NCBI GenBank assembly: GCA_964411985.1
Contig: CAYPNF010000084.1
Location: forward strand, 1 to 29,488
Length of the DNA stretch: 29,488 nucleotides
Reading direction: 5' to 3'
Source: CAYPNF01 sp964411985
Lineage (GTDB): Bacteria > Verrucomicrobiota > Verrucomicrobiia > Limisphaerales > J093
The notes under the pieces are model-generated. The model was not told the origin of the DNA, did not search any database, and was given only the letters and a program-made list of their open reading frames with translations. Below are positions 1 to 9,261 of this stretch, one piece after another. How positions within the stretch are numbered: the first letter of the stretch is position 1; every line of letters begins with the position of its first letter. Made by a program: the position numbers and the translations under genes.

Positions 1-1
1 T

Positions 2-1519
2 ATCGAAGAGATTGATCACGGCCCGAGCGTACCGGCCGCCAATCCGGCCCTGGCCCGCATGCTGGGCTTTGCATCGCCGGAGGAACTCATCCGCGAGCGA
101 CGCGAAGTGGGACAGCATGGCTACGTGGACGGGAGCAAGCGCGAGGATTTGCGCCGGTTGGTCGAAGCCGCGGGCACGGTCACGGGTTTCGAGTACGAAG
201 TCCGGCGCAAGGACGGAAGTCAGCTTTGGGTGTCGGAGAACGCCCGGGCCGTGCGCGACGAGCAGGGTCGCGTGACTCACTACGATGGGTCCATGGAGGA
301 CATCACCGGGCGCAAGCGTGCGGCGGCGGAAAAGGAGAAGCTGCAGGCTCAACTCACGCAGGCCCAGAAGATGGAATCGGTGGGCCGCCTGGCCGGAGGC
401 GTGGCGCACGACTTCAACAACATGCTCCAGGCCATCATCGGCAATGCGTCCCTGGCACTGCTTGAACTCCCGCAGGACAGCCCGGTGCGCGAGAACCTCG
501 AAGAAATCCGGGAATCTGCCAAGCGCTCCGCCGATCTGACCCGCCAATTGCTGGCCTTCGCTCGCAAGCAGACCATTGCCCCCAAAGTGCTCGATCTCAA
601 CGACACCGTGGCCGGCATGCTCAAGATGCTGCGGCGATTGATCGGCGAGGACATTAAACTGACTTGGACGCCCGGCGCAAGCCTCTGGCCCGTGAAGGTG
701 GATCCCAGCCAGATTGACCAGGTCCTCGCCAACCTCTGCGTCAACGCCCGCGACGCCATTGGCGATGTGGGCATGGTCACCATCGAAACCACCAACGCAA
801 CCTTGGACGCCACGCACGTTCTGAACCATCCCGAGTGCATGCCGGGCGATTACGTGATGCTGACCGTAAGCGACACCGGCAAGGGGATGGACGCCGAGAC
901 GCAGTCCCATCTGTTCGAGCCGTTCTTCACCACCAAGGAAGTCGGCAAAGGCACGGGCTTGGGTCTGGCAACGGTGTTCGGCATCGTCAAACAAAACCAG
1001 GGCTTGATCATCGTGAACAGCGAGCCAGGGCAGGGCACGACCTTCAAGATTTACCTGCCGCGGGCCGAGGCTCAAGCGCTGGCCGCCGACACCGCGTCCC
1101 GGAAACGTGATGTGCGCGGAACCGAAACGGTGCTGCTGGTGGAAGACGAGAAACAGATTCTGGTGCTGTCGCAACGGATTCTGGAACAGCATGGTTACAC
1201 CGTCCTGGCAGCGTCAGCGCCGGAGGCGGCGCTCAACCTAGCGAGGCAACACGCCGGACGGATTCAACTGTTGATCACCGACGTGGTGATGCCCGGCATG
1301 AACGGCCGTGAATTGCGGCAGCGGTTGGCGACGCTCCAGCCGGAGATGCGATGTTTGTTCATGTCCGGCTACACGGCCGACGTGATCGCCCATCGCGGCG
1401 TGCTGGATGAGGGCGTGCAGTTCCTCCAGAAGCCTTTCACCAACGAGTCTCTGGCGGAAAAGGTCCGGGAAGCCCTGCGGCGGCCTTTGGAATCTCAGTG
1501 TGAGAACCCTGATGGCTGA
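2..1519 (+). CDS. Hybrid sensor histidine kinase (PAS-HisKA-HATPase-receiver), 5' end outside window
   Basis: The frame is open to the left edge, so the gene is 5'-truncated by the window; 505 residues are visible. The first ~85 residues are the end of a PAS/PAC sensor domain (NPALARMLGF, then W...ENARAVRDEQG and DITGRK). The dimerisation/phosphoacceptor H-box follows (GGVAHDFNN, His about residue 136). The ATPase boxes come next: N-box NARDA (Asn ~248), G1 DTGKGM, F-box FEPFFTTK and G2 GKGTGLGLA. A C-terminal receiver domain carries the acidic pair VEDE, the phospho-acceptor Asp ~427 in ITDVVMPGMNG, and the conserved Lys ~477 in QKPF. By family knowledge it autophosphorylates on His and passes phosphate to its own receiver. 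There is no DNA-binding output, so a downstream phosphotransfer partner must lie elsewhere. The signal sensed cannot be told because the N-terminus is missing. Confidence 0.95.
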   Translation: MEEIDHGPSVPAANPALARMLGFASPEELIRERREVGQHGYVDGSKREDLRRLVEAAGTVTGFEYEVRRKDGSQLWVSENARAVRDEQGRVTHYDGSMEDITGRKRAAAEKEKLQAQLTQAQKMESVGRLAGGVAHDFNNMLQAIIGNASLALLELPQDSPVRENLEEIRESAKRSADLTRQLLAFARKQTIAPKVLDLNDTVAGMLKMLRRLIGEDIKLTWTPGASLWPVKVDPSQIDQVLANLCVNARDAIGDVGMVTIETTNATLDATHVLNHPECMPGDYVMLTVSDTGKGMDAETQSHLFEPFFTTKEVGKGTGLGLATVFGIVKQNQGLIIVNSEPGQGTTFKIYLPRAEAQALAADTASRKRDVRGTETVLLVEDEKQILVLSQRILEQHGYTVLAASAPEAALNLARQHAGRIQLLITDVVMPGMNGRELRQRLATLQPEMRCLFMSGYTADVIAHRGVLDEGVQFLQKPFTNESLAEKVREALRRPLESQCENPDG

Positions 1520-1538
1520 CCCCATCGAAACGCTTCTA

Positions 1539-1838
1539 TTAAATCGGGGTCATCTCACCATTCAACAGTTCAAGCACTTGTTTCATCCGCGCCTTCTCCG
1601 TGCGGTCTCGTTCCAGTCGTCGTTCGTATCGCTTGGCATTGGTCCCCACTACCCCGTAATTCCGCAAGTCCACTACCTGGGCCAGTTCCGCCAGTTTCGG
1701 CTCGCACAAACGCCGCCCCAAATACAGCGCCATATCCAGTCCCGTGTCGCCATATTGGTCCCGAAAGTCTGCCCACTTGCGGCCCTTGACCTTCTCGATC
1801 GCCGCGATCACGGCTTCCAACGGGCCTAGTTGGTTTTA
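1539..1838 (-). pseudogene. C-terminal remnant of a REP-associated/IS200-like transposase
   Basis: About 95 residues are open on the minus strand, with a first ATG at 1820. The segment contains GRKWADFRDQYGD, then LYLGRR, AELAQVV, YGVVG and RRLERDR. This resembles the DnaA-domain-IV-like helix-turn-helix tail found at the C-terminus of many Y1 (REP-associated tyrosine) transposases in this phylum. The catalytic HUH/Tyr domain is absent: going upstream in the same frame one meets the TAA at 1836-1838, which is also the stop codon of the CRTAC1-like gene. The element therefore appears cut off just at the neighbour's end, and I treat it as a decayed fragment. It could instead be a short standalone DNA-binding ORF, but no ribosome-binding site is evident. 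Confidence 0.6.
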
Positions 1839-3596
1839 CTTCCCCTGGCGTAACTCTATGATCTGCCCCGTAGGAAAAGGGCCGAAGACCTCGGACGAAC
1901 CGTCGAGCCAGGTAACCCGGACACGATCCACCTGGGTGGCTTTGCTCAGCCCGAAGTGAACCCTGGGATCGTTGCTGGAGCAGTAGCTTTGGTGGGGTTG
2001 GACTTCGCGCCAGTAGACCTTCCCTCCGGCCTCCAGGCGAAGCTTGGCATTCAGGGCAATCCTCCCACGCGCATCGCACAACCGAAAAAGCGCCCAACGC
2101 CCCCGATCACCCACAAGGTTTCGCAAGAGGTGAGCCGGACCATCTCGATTGATCACGACAATCTCCACCGCCCCATCGTTGTCGAGATCGCCGAAGGCAG
2201 CGCCGCGGCTGGTGGCCAGCAGAACTGGATCCGTTCCGCCTTGGGGAAAGATCTCGTCAAAAACGCCGTGTCCCACGCCGCGCATGAGGGTGTTTGGCTC
2301 CGCGAATGGGTCGCGGGGATCGAGGTCCTGCAGGCCCAGCAGGACCCGGCCGTTGGCCACATAGAGATCCAGCTCTCCATCGTGGTCGAAATCAAAGAAC
2401 CCGACCCCGAAACCAGTATAGGGCCGACTGCGCGCGCCAGGACCCTTCGGGGTGACCATGTCGAGAAAGTATCCGTTGGTATTCATGAAGAGCCGGTTCC
2501 CCTCTCCCACGAGGTGGGTCACATAGAGGTCCAGAGCGCCTCGCTGAAAGAGGTCCACGGCTCCAATCCCCATCCCGGCCTCGGCCATGCCCATGGAATT
2601 GACCGCGCAACCACGGATGAGCGCTTCTTCCCGAAAGGTTCCATTCCGCTGATTCATCCACAAATGATTCGGCATCGCGTCGTTGGAAACGAATATGTCC
2701 AACCAGCCATCACCGTCAAAATCCGCTGTCACCACCCCCATGCCATGCCCCAGCGCCTGGTCGAGTCCGGTCTTGGACGTCACATCCTCGAACGTGCCGT
2801 CACCTCGATTATGATAGAGCGTTGCGATGGTCGGGGCTCCGTACGCTTTTGGTGAACAGTAGTCCCGAACCCCGCGAGAGAAACAGTCCACTTCCCGGTC
2901 TCTGGACCAGTTGAGATAGTTGGCAACCATTAAGTCCAACGCCCCGTCGCGGTCGTAGTCGAAGAAGGACGCGCTGACTCCCCAACCCACGTGTCCCACC
3001 CCCGCCTTGGCGGTCGCGTCCGTGAAAGTGCCGTCACCCTTGTTCCGATAGAGCCGGTTGGTCCCCGTGTTCGTCACATAAATGTCGGTCCATCCATCCC
3101 CGTCATAGTCCCCGCAGGCACAGCCGTTCCCATAGCCTGGGTCGCCGACCCCTGCCCTGTCCGTAACGTCCTCGAAACGAAGCCCTCCGAGGTTCCGATA
3201 CAAACGGCTGGTGGGCCGGTTTGTGGAAGCCGTGGGATCGAGATACCCGCCTTGAACACAGTAAACATCCAGGAGCCCGTCCCGATCAAAGTCCAGCAAA
3301 CCGACGCCCCCCACATTGATTTCGGGCATGTAGAATCGGCCTGTATGCCCGGAGATATGATGGAACTTCAGGCCCGACGAACTGGCAACCTCCTGGAACC
3401 AAGCTCCCTGGACCTCGGCTTTTGTCGCAGGCGAAGGGGAGGAAGTCGGCTGGTTCATGTCCGGCATCGGCGAAGGCGCCTTGGAACATCCCTGAAGGAA
3501 GACGATGGAGAGGGCGGTGATCGCCAGCACACGCGGCACCGGGTTACCCAAGCGAGACTTGGGGCAAGGGGGAAAGGCTGCACTAGGGGCGCGCAT
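1836..3596 (-). CDS. CRTAC1-like lipoprotein with FG-GAP/VCBS repeats and C-terminal ASPIC/UnbV domain
   Basis: Start chosen at the ATG at 3596 (586 aa). It opens with a lipoprotein-type signal ending in the lipobox FLQGC (Cys37); the longer open frame up to 3704 would run deep into the upstream gene. Calcium-loop FG-GAP/VCBS motifs repeat through the body: DFDRDGLLDVY, DYDGDGWTDIY, DYDRDGALDL, DFDGDGWLDIF, DFDHDGELDLY and DLDNDGAVEIV. They alternate with YRN/NKGDGTF strands, giving a beta-propeller. The last ~90 residues (RLEAGGKVYWREV, then VTWLDGSSE) match the ASPIC/UnbV module. This suggests a surface-attached, Ca-binding propeller for adhesion or polymer binding; no catalytic residues are recognised. 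The start overlaps the end of the TPR gene by 14 bp, so the two are probably translationally coupled. No good Shine-Dalgarno is seen at this start, consistent with coupling. Confidence 0.93.
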   Translation of the reverse strand: MRAPSAAFPPCPKSRLGNPVPRVLAITALSIVFLQGCSKAPSPMPDMNQPTSSPSPATKAEVQGAWFQEVASSSGLKFHHISGHTGRFYMPEINVGGVGLLDFDRDGLLDVYCVQGGYLDPTASTNRPTSRLYRNLGGLRFEDVTDRAGVGDPGYGNGCACGDYDGDGWTDIYVTNTGTNRLYRNKGDGTFTDATAKAGVGHVGWGVSASFFDYDRDGALDLMVANYLNWSRDREVDCFSRGVRDYCSPKAYGAPTIATLYHNRGDGTFEDVTSKTGLDQALGHGMGVVTADFDGDGWLDIFVSNDAMPNHLWMNQRNGTFREEALIRGCAVNSMGMAEAGMGIGAVDLFQRGALDLYVTHLVGEGNRLFMNTNGYFLDMVTPKGPGARSRPYTGFGVGFFDFDHDGELDLYVANGRVLLGLQDLDPRDPFAEPNTLMRGVGHGVFDEIFPQGGTDPVLLATSRGAAFGDLDNDGAVEIVVINRDGPAHLLRNLVGDRGRWALFRLCDARGRIALNAKLRLEAGGKVYWREVQPHQSYCSSNDPRVHFGLSKATQVDRVRVTWLDGSSEVFGPFPTGQIIELRQGK

Positions 3597-5079
3597 TCGA
3601 AGTAGGCGAATTCGTTCCCAGCAATCGTCTCTCCAGCACCGGCAGATCGGGCAAATTGGGTGCGAGCTGGCGTGCGGTAGCAAGGGCTTCTTTCGCCTCT
3701 GCAAATTCCTTACGGCTCATGCGCAGGTCCGCCAACCGAACGAAAACCGGAGCTAGCGTGGGGTCAAGCCGACTTGCCTCAAGATACTTCGCCAGGGCGG
3801 CCTCCTGCCGGTTCAGGTTACGCCACAAGATATCTCCCATGTCCATGCGAATCCGCGCATCCTGAGGCAACAGTTTGGCGGCCTGTTCCAGGGAAGCCAG
3901 GGCCTCCTCATCCTTCTCCATGACGAGCAAAACGTTGGCGCGGGCTAGATAGCCATGGGGGTTGTTCGTGGCCAGTTCCAAGGCCCGGTTGACTGCTTTG
4001 AGGGCATCTGCGTTTTGCCCCAACGCAAGGCAGGTCACGGAGTAGGTGATGTAAGAGGGCAAATGCCGATCGTTCAGCTGCAAGGCCCGTTCGAGGAGTG
4101 GTTTGGCCTTGATGGGCTGTTGGTTTTGATTGTAGGCAATGCCCAGATTATTGAGCACGGTCACGTTGGTCTGGTAGAAAGGATAGAGACCCTCCAGAAG
4201 CACAATCGCCCTCTCGGCCTGGCCTGCCTCGACCAGGTCATTGCCCATGTCAATGAGATCCTGGAATCGTCTCATGTGTTGGGAAGCCTCGTTGGACCAC
4301 GGATCGGGCATGGGATAGTGCAACGCGTTGGCTCCGAGCCGGAGATGACGCTCGGCTTCCAGCTGGCGCCCCAACCGCTGGTAGGCCTGTCCCAAGGAAT
4401 GATGCGCCGGCTTGGCGGAGGGATCCAGTTCCACCGCCTTCTGCAGCAATCGAAGTGCACCCTCTGCATCCCCTGCCCGCAGCTTGATTCCTCCCAGGCC
4501 CGCGTAGCCGCGCCATTCCCCAGGGGCAAGCTGGATCAACCGCTCAAACACCGGCGCTGCCTCTGCATCGACCCCAGCCCGGGCGAGCAGGTCACCCAGC
4601 CGGGCGTGGCCCTGAGGAAAGTCAGGAAACCGGACCGCCAGCTGCCGGAGAAGGGAAATCGCTTCGTCGACTTTGCCGACCTCCTGAGCAGCCACAGCGA
4701 TATACATCTGAGGAAGGGGGTCATTGGGCCGTAGTTGAGCAGAAGTGGTGAACGCCAACCTCGCCTCCAGCCACAATCCATTCGCCGCATAAGCCAAACC
4801 CAGGGTGGAGAATCGGCTAGCGTCACGAGGGGACGCCTTCACCCATAGCACCCGTTCTTCCAGGTAACTCCGAAGCTGAGGTTCCAGCTTCGCAAGGTCC
4901 GCCGGAACCGGAACCGGCGGCGGCGGATGCAGGATCCGAACGTAGCCCCACCCCAAGACCAGACACCCTAGGATCCCCACCAAGATGAGTAATCGCCGCC
5001 GCCCAGAGAACCAAGAGATGGTGGTTTCCCCCCTCGACTCGCTCGATGGCTCTCGACTGGACTGTGACTCGGATATCAT
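3583..5079 (-). CDS. Membrane-anchored tetratricopeptide-repeat protein
   Basis: 498 aa from the ATG at 5079, chosen over the upstream open frame (to 5169) because AAGG lies 7 nt before it. Residues ~30-48 (LLILVGILGCLVLGWG) form one N-terminal membrane segment after a short Ser/Glu-rich cytoplasmic tail. The rest is a long TPR array outside the membrane. Typical helices include LGLAYAANGLWLEAR, LGDLLARAGVDAEAA, LGQAYQRLGRQLEAE, LNNLGIAYNQNQQ, and a last repeat ending ALATARQLAPNLPDL. TPRs are protein-interaction scaffolds; no enzymatic domain is seen. It is the first gene of a pair with the CRTAC1-like lipoprotein, whose start overlaps its stop by 14 bp. TPR + CRTAC1-like pairs recur in Verrucomicrobiota and Planctomycetota, so the two products probably act together at the cell surface (inference). 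Confidence 0.9.
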   Translation of the reverse strand: MISESQSSREPSSESRGETTISWFSGRRRLLILVGILGCLVLGWGYVRILHPPPPVPVPADLAKLEPQLRSYLEERVLWVKASPRDASRFSTLGLAYAANGLWLEARLAFTTSAQLRPNDPLPQMYIAVAAQEVGKVDEAISLLRQLAVRFPDFPQGHARLGDLLARAGVDAEAAPVFERLIQLAPGEWRGYAGLGGIKLRAGDAEGALRLLQKAVELDPSAKPAHHSLGQAYQRLGRQLEAERHLRLGANALHYPMPDPWSNEASQHMRRFQDLIDMGNDLVEAGQAERAIVLLEGLYPFYQTNVTVLNNLGIAYNQNQQPIKAKPLLERALQLNDRHLPSYITYSVTCLALGQNADALKAVNRALELATNNPHGYLARANVLLVMEKDEEALASLEQAAKLLPQDARIRMDMGDILWRNLNRQEAALAKYLEASRLDPTLAPVFVRLADLRMSRKEFAEAKEALATARQLAPNLPDLPVLERRLLGTNSPTSNARP

Positions 5080-5219
5080 GGGTTTGCCTTGCACGCACAA
5101 CCACGGTCTGCCTTGCTCCCGTTCAGAACCGGTGACTCGCGCCTGGGCTGTCACGCACTGGTGTCGCACAAAAGCCCCCGCACGTCAAATGGCACTCGGC
5201 GGGAACGCCCTACAAAGAA

Positions 5220-5252
5220 ACTGCCGATAGGGAACAATTCCCTATCGGCAGT
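5220..5252 (-). terminator. Rho-independent terminator of giant repeat-protein gene copy 1
   Basis: A perfect 15-bp stem (ACTGCCGATAGGGAA paired with TTCCCTATCGGCAGT) has a 3-nt loop at 5235-5237. On the minus strand it is followed directly by TTTCTTT. It lies 46 bp after the stop codon. The same stem is conserved in copy 2 with a different loop. Confidence 0.9.
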
Positions 5253-5298
5253 CCTGTACAGTCCTAGGGGACCAAGCCCCGAGTCACGCAGCCATCTC

Positions 5299-8200
5299 TT
5301 ACTCGAGGGCCACGATGCGATAGAATCTGCTGGTCGAGCTGACCGCCGGATCCACCTTGGAGGCGGTCGGGCCGGTTGCCGTTACCGTGCCTTCCAGATT
5401 AGACCATTCCAGATCGCTCAAAGCGGCCTTGTACTGGACTTGGTACACAGTCCCAGCCGTCGCAGACCAGGAGAGGCGAATGCCTCCCTCGGTTTGAAGG
5501 ATGAGGGTAATCTGCGGTGCAACAAGTTGCTTCCCTGCGCACAGAGTGGTGGACCCAACCGGGGTGCCACCACAGATGCTCTGGCCCGTGGCGGACACCG
5601 ACAGACTCCGGATGGTATCATCACCCATCGCGGTCACGTGGATCGACAACGCCTGCGTCTCACCAGGAGCCAGATTGATGGGGCCTACGACCACCGTGTC
5701 CTCCGTGGGGATGCTGGAAACCACGAGCACATTGGTGAGGGTGATGTCACCCGAATTGCGCACAATTCCAGTCACCACCACCCCGGCAACAAGCGGGTTC
5801 TCGCCCGTCGGGCAGTCGAGAGCTAGCTCAATTTTCGGACCTCGTTCCAGCGGTGACACCGCCGTGGAGGTACTGGTAACCTGCGTAGAATCACACTTAC
5901 CCTTACCGGTGGCGGTCAACGTCACCGCGATCTCGCAACAATCACATGTCTGAGGGGAACTGAACTCATACATGAAGTTGGTGGAAGCACCCGGAGCAAG
6001 CGTGAGCGGTCCGAATACCATCCTGTTCGTGGGCTGGTTTGCGTAAACAACCACATCGACCAGGCTCACGTCGCCCGTGTTCGACACAACCGCATGAGCC
6101 TGCACCGGGACGCATCCCTGCACTGCGGACGCAGCCCGATGGTTCATCACCGCGATGGCCGGTGTGGTCTTGATCGGGCACGTGGAGGTGACAGCGTCCT
6201 GCACCAGTTTGCCGCCGCACATCGAATGTCCGGAAGCACGCATCGTGTCCAGGCCGCAGAAGTCGACCGGGACCGTGTAACGCACTTTGTAGGGCACGGT
6301 TTCGCCCGGGGCCAGGTCGATCGGACCCAGCACCGGACTCGCCTCTCCGATGGCGTCACTGATCACGACCACGTTATAGAGAGTGATGTCACCCGCATTC
6401 GAGACACTGCCCTTGAGCACGAGGTCCTCACCTGGTTCCACCGGTTGCTCCGGACATGTCTTGCTCACCTTGATGGCAGGATTGAAGACCACCGGGCAAA
6501 CCGTTGTGGAGGTATCGGTCACTGTGGATGCGTCACAAATATCCTGGGCGGTCACCCGGTAGGTCGTAACCACCTCACAGCAATTCACCGGTACTTGGTA
6601 GCTGCCAGCGAAGTTGGTGCTTTGTCCAGGAGCCAGTAACGAAGCCCTGAATACGACCGTACCTTCAATGGGCTGATCACTGACCACAATCAAGTTGGTC
6701 AGCGTGATGTCCCCAGTGTTCTTGACGATCCCCTGGTACTGCATCAAACCGTTCTGCGGGATCGGCTGCCCTGGGCACAACGCCGTGATCAGGACGCCCG
6801 GAGTCGTGACCACCGGACAACTGCTCGAGGCAGCAGCGCTCGCCACCGACCCGTCACACTGGCTCTGGCCTTGCGCATTCAGCGTGGAGGAAACGCTGCA
6901 GGCATTCACGTTTGTCGGCACCATGTAACTCCCGGTAAAGGCCGCGCCTTGTCCCGGAGCCAGCGTCACCGGCCCAAATACGTGGGTGTTTACCGCAGGC
7001 TGGTTATTCACCACCACAACGTTGGTCAGGGTAATATTCCCAATGTTCGTCACCGTTCCGCTGAATACCAGGAGTTCTCCCGGAACCACCGGTTCAGCTG
7101 GGCAAGCCTTCGTCACAGCGATGGCAGGTGTGGATTTCAACGGACAGGTGTTGACGATCTGATGAGACACCGTGGTCCCACCGCAAGCCTCGAGGCCGAC
7201 GGCGGTCAGGGTGACGCTGCTCGAGCACGAGTCCAGCGGCGCGATGTAGCTGCCAGAGTAGGTGGCGGAGGCCCCGGGAGCCAGGGTGCCAATCGTGGCC
7301 ACCGTCTGGACGGACTCTCCAGCACCTGCATAAACCACCACGTTCGTCAGAGTCGTGTCGCCTGAGTTGCTTACCGTTCCCGTATACTTGAGCTCGGTAC
7401 CTACCGTCGTGACTGTAGCGGGGCAATTCGCCACGATCGTGATCTTGGGCGCGGATTGCACGGGGCACGTGGTCGTAACCGAGGCCGTCGCCGTGCGGGA
7501 AGAACAGCGCTCGCGACCAGCGACAACCAGCGTGTCGGTAATCGAGCAGCCATTCAAGTTCGCGGGGACGGTGTAAGTCCCGGTAAAATTGGTGGAAGCA
7601 CCAGGGGCTAGGCTGGGGATCCTGATCACCACCGTGTTGGCAGCAGGACGATCACTGGTCACGACCAGGTCGTACAAGGTCACATCGCCGGTGTTCACGA
7701 CGGTCGAGCCGTACACCAAGGGCTTGCCAAAGCCGGGCGGCACCTCGGGACAGGTCTTGGTGATCGCCACCGCCGGTGTTGCCCCCAGGAGACAGATCGC
7801 GGTGACGGAGTTCAACACCTGAGTCCCAGCACACTGGGCCTGACCGGATGCGGTCACGGTATTGGTAACGGAGCAGGTATCCGCTGGGGTGGAGAAACTG
7901 CCAGTAAAGGATGCCTGGGCGCCTGGCTCGAGGCGGTCGAGCGTGAAGATCACGGTGTTCGGTTCGGGCCTGGCGCTCACCACTACAATGTTAGTCAACG
8001 TTACGTCACCGGCGTTGCGCACAGTGCCCCCGTAGGTCAGCACTTCGCCCGCTTTCACAGGCTCGACCGGGCAGGTCTCGGTCACGACGATCGCGGGCTT
8101 CGTGAGCAACGGGCAGGTGCGGCTGGATTGAGCCAACACCGGCTGGCCACATCGACTGTCGGCGCTGGCCACCAAGGAGATGGTGACTTCGCAAGCGTTC

Positions 8201-9261
8201 AGCGGGGCGGTGAATTGGGCATTGAAGGTCAAATAAGCGCCAGGTGCCATTGTGGCAGCGGTAAAGATGACCGTGTTGGCAGCGGGCTTGTCACTGTAAA
8301 CCACAACGTTCGTCAATGTCACATTGCCGGTATTCGTCACCGACCCCGTATAGGTGTACTGGGTGCCGCCAGCGACGGGAGCGGACGCGCACGATTGTCC
8401 AAGGGCGATCGACGGGCTCAGGGCAATCTCGCATTGGGTCGTGCCGGTCGCGGTCACGGTCCTTGGGGGAACGATGGCGTCCACTTTGTCGGTGCCCGTG
8501 GCGATGAAAGTCGCAGACGAAGGCAGACAGGGATTGGCGGGCTTGTAGGTACCGCTGAAATTCGTGCTCTGGCCCACTGCCAATTCGACAGGACCATAAA
8601 CCCGGCGCATGACGCCATCCACCACGTTGCTGACGGTGACATTCACCAACCGGATATCACCACAGTTCGAGACCGTGCCGCTGAAGCCGATCTGCCCATT
8701 CTCTCCCACACCGCCGGTGCATTCCTGCGTGATGGAGATGCACGGGTTGACGATCCTTGTATTCACGGTCTGCGCGGCCTGACCGTAGCTCAGGTCTTCG
8801 TTTTGGTGAATCCGCGCCAAATCAAACGTCGCTGCACTTACGATACCCTCCTTAATGTCCTGCTCGCGGATGATGTAGGTAGCGACATTGTCATACTTGT
8901 CCCCTTCCCCAGGATTCAAGGTTGTGCGCTTCAAGGTGATCGTATTCGTGACGCCATCCGGCGTTACAATATAGGCACGAACCTCGCTGGCCTTGCACGC
9001 CGGAAATGCACTGTTATAGACGAGTACGCTGTAGTGGAGCGTATCCCCCACATGCGCCACCGTCTTATCCACGAAAAGGTTGATTCCCAGACCGCTACCA
9101 CTGCAACCCGGAGGATCCTGCTGCGCCTGTGCGGAGGGCAAGAGTAGAAGGCCTACAAGGACGATCAGGACCGACAAGGTCCCCAATCCGAGGAGAGCCT
9201 TGAGGACCTGTGAGCCCCCTCTACCAAGGGAGGGGCGTGGACAACAATCATGAGTCATCAT
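5299..9261 (-). CDS. Giant secreted Cys-containing Ig-like repeat protein, copy 1
   Basis: 1320 aa from the ATG at 9261, which aligns exactly with the copy-2 start. An N-terminal hydrophobic segment ends in PSAQA, with predicted cleavage after residue 46. Residues 47-171 form a unique N-terminal beta domain. Residues ~172-1246 are ten ~107-residue repeats with the core G-x-V-x-N-x-GD-(V/I)-T-L-(T/Y)-N-(V/L)-V-V, then L-A-P-G, a mid-repeat Cys, a Cys near (A/V)xGxxxC, and a terminal CP linker. This resembles the DUF11/TIGR01451-type 'conserved repeat' Ig-like fold, but the exact family is untested. Residues ~1247-1320 form a C-terminal module (VYQVQYKAAL, then RFYRIVALE) of a type I associate with exported verrucomicrobial proteins. 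A structural or adhesive surface role is inferred; no enzyme motif is seen. Paired Cys per repeat suggests disulfide-stabilised domains. No Shine-Dalgarno precedes the start. It is preceded by its own promoter and followed by its own terminator, hence monocistronic. Confidence 0.92.
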   Translation of the reverse strand: MMTHDCCPRPSLGRGGSQVLKALLGLGTLSVLIVLVGLLLLPSAQAQQDPPGCSGSGLGINLFVDKTVAHVGDTLHYSVLVYNSAFPACKASEVRAYIVTPDGVTNTITLKRTTLNPGEGDKYDNVATYIIREQDIKEGIVSAATFDLARIHQNEDLSYGQAAQTVNTRIVNPCISITQECTGGVGENGQIGFSGTVSNCGDIRLVNVTVSNVVDGVMRRVYGPVELAVGQSTNFSGTYKPANPCLPSSATFIATGTDKVDAIVPPRTVTATGTTQCEIALSPSIALGQSCASAPVAGGTQYTYTGSVTNTGNVTLTNVVVYSDKPAANTVIFTAATMAPGAYLTFNAQFTAPLNACEVTISLVASADSRCGQPVLAQSSRTCPLLTKPAIVVTETCPVEPVKAGEVLTYGGTVRNAGDVTLTNIVVVSARPEPNTVIFTLDRLEPGAQASFTGSFSTPADTCSVTNTVTASGQAQCAGTQVLNSVTAICLLGATPAVAITKTCPEVPPGFGKPLVYGSTVVNTGDVTLYDLVVTSDRPAANTVVIRIPSLAPGASTNFTGTYTVPANLNGCSITDTLVVAGRERCSSRTATASVTTTCPVQSAPKITIVANCPATVTTVGTELKYTGTVSNSGDTTLTNVVVYAGAGESVQTVATIGTLAPGASATYSGSYIAPLDSCSSSVTLTAVGLEACGGTTVSHQIVNTCPLKSTPAIAVTKACPAEPVVPGELLVFSGTVTNIGNITLTNVVVVNNQPAVNTHVFGPVTLAPGQGAAFTGSYMVPTNVNACSVSSTLNAQGQSQCDGSVASAAASSSCPVVTTPGVLITALCPGQPIPQNGLMQYQGIVKNTGDITLTNLIVVSDQPIEGTVVFRASLLAPGQSTNFAGSYQVPVNCCEVVTTYRVTAQDICDASTVTDTSTTVCPVVFNPAIKVSKTCPEQPVEPGEDLVLKGSVSNAGDITLYNVVVISDAIGEASPVLGPIDLAPGETVPYKVRYTVPVDFCGLDTMRASGHSMCGGKLVQDAVTSTCPIKTTPAIAVMNHRAASAVQGCVPVQAHAVVSNTGDVSLVDVVVYANQPTNRMVFGPLTLAPGASTNFMYEFSSPQTCDCCEIAVTLTATGKGKCDSTQVTSTSTAVSPLERGPKIELALDCPTGENPLVAGVVVTGIVRNSGDITLTNVLVVSSIPTEDTVVVGPINLAPGETQALSIHVTAMGDDTIRSLSVSATGQSICGGTPVGSTTLCAGKQLVAPQITLILQTEGGIRLSWSATAGTVYQVQYKAALSDLEWSNLEGTVTATGPTASKVDPAVSSTSRFYRIVALE
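5524..8748 (-). repeat. Ten tandem ~107-codon Ig-like repeats inside copy 1
   Basis: Each unit starts near PAI/PKI/PGV, contains N(T/S/A)GD-T-L and LAPG, and usually ends in CP plus a short linker. The first, second and ninth units are the most divergent. The ninth lacks the early Cys-Pro and has a CDCC cluster instead. Boundaries are taken from protein periodicity. Confidence 0.85.

Noticed and set aside
1956..2855. Plus-strand open frame of 299 codons opposite the CRTAC1-like gene
   Set aside because: The opposite strand has unmistakable FG-GAP and ASPIC motifs; the plus-strand translation shows none.
8128..9147. Long plus-strand open frame (339 codons) antisense to copy 1, with a similar one at 12191-13171 antisense to copy 2
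   Set aside because: Both mirror the conserved Ig-like repeats and show no domain, signal peptide or ribosome-binding site. High G+C coding sequence readily leaves open antisense frames.
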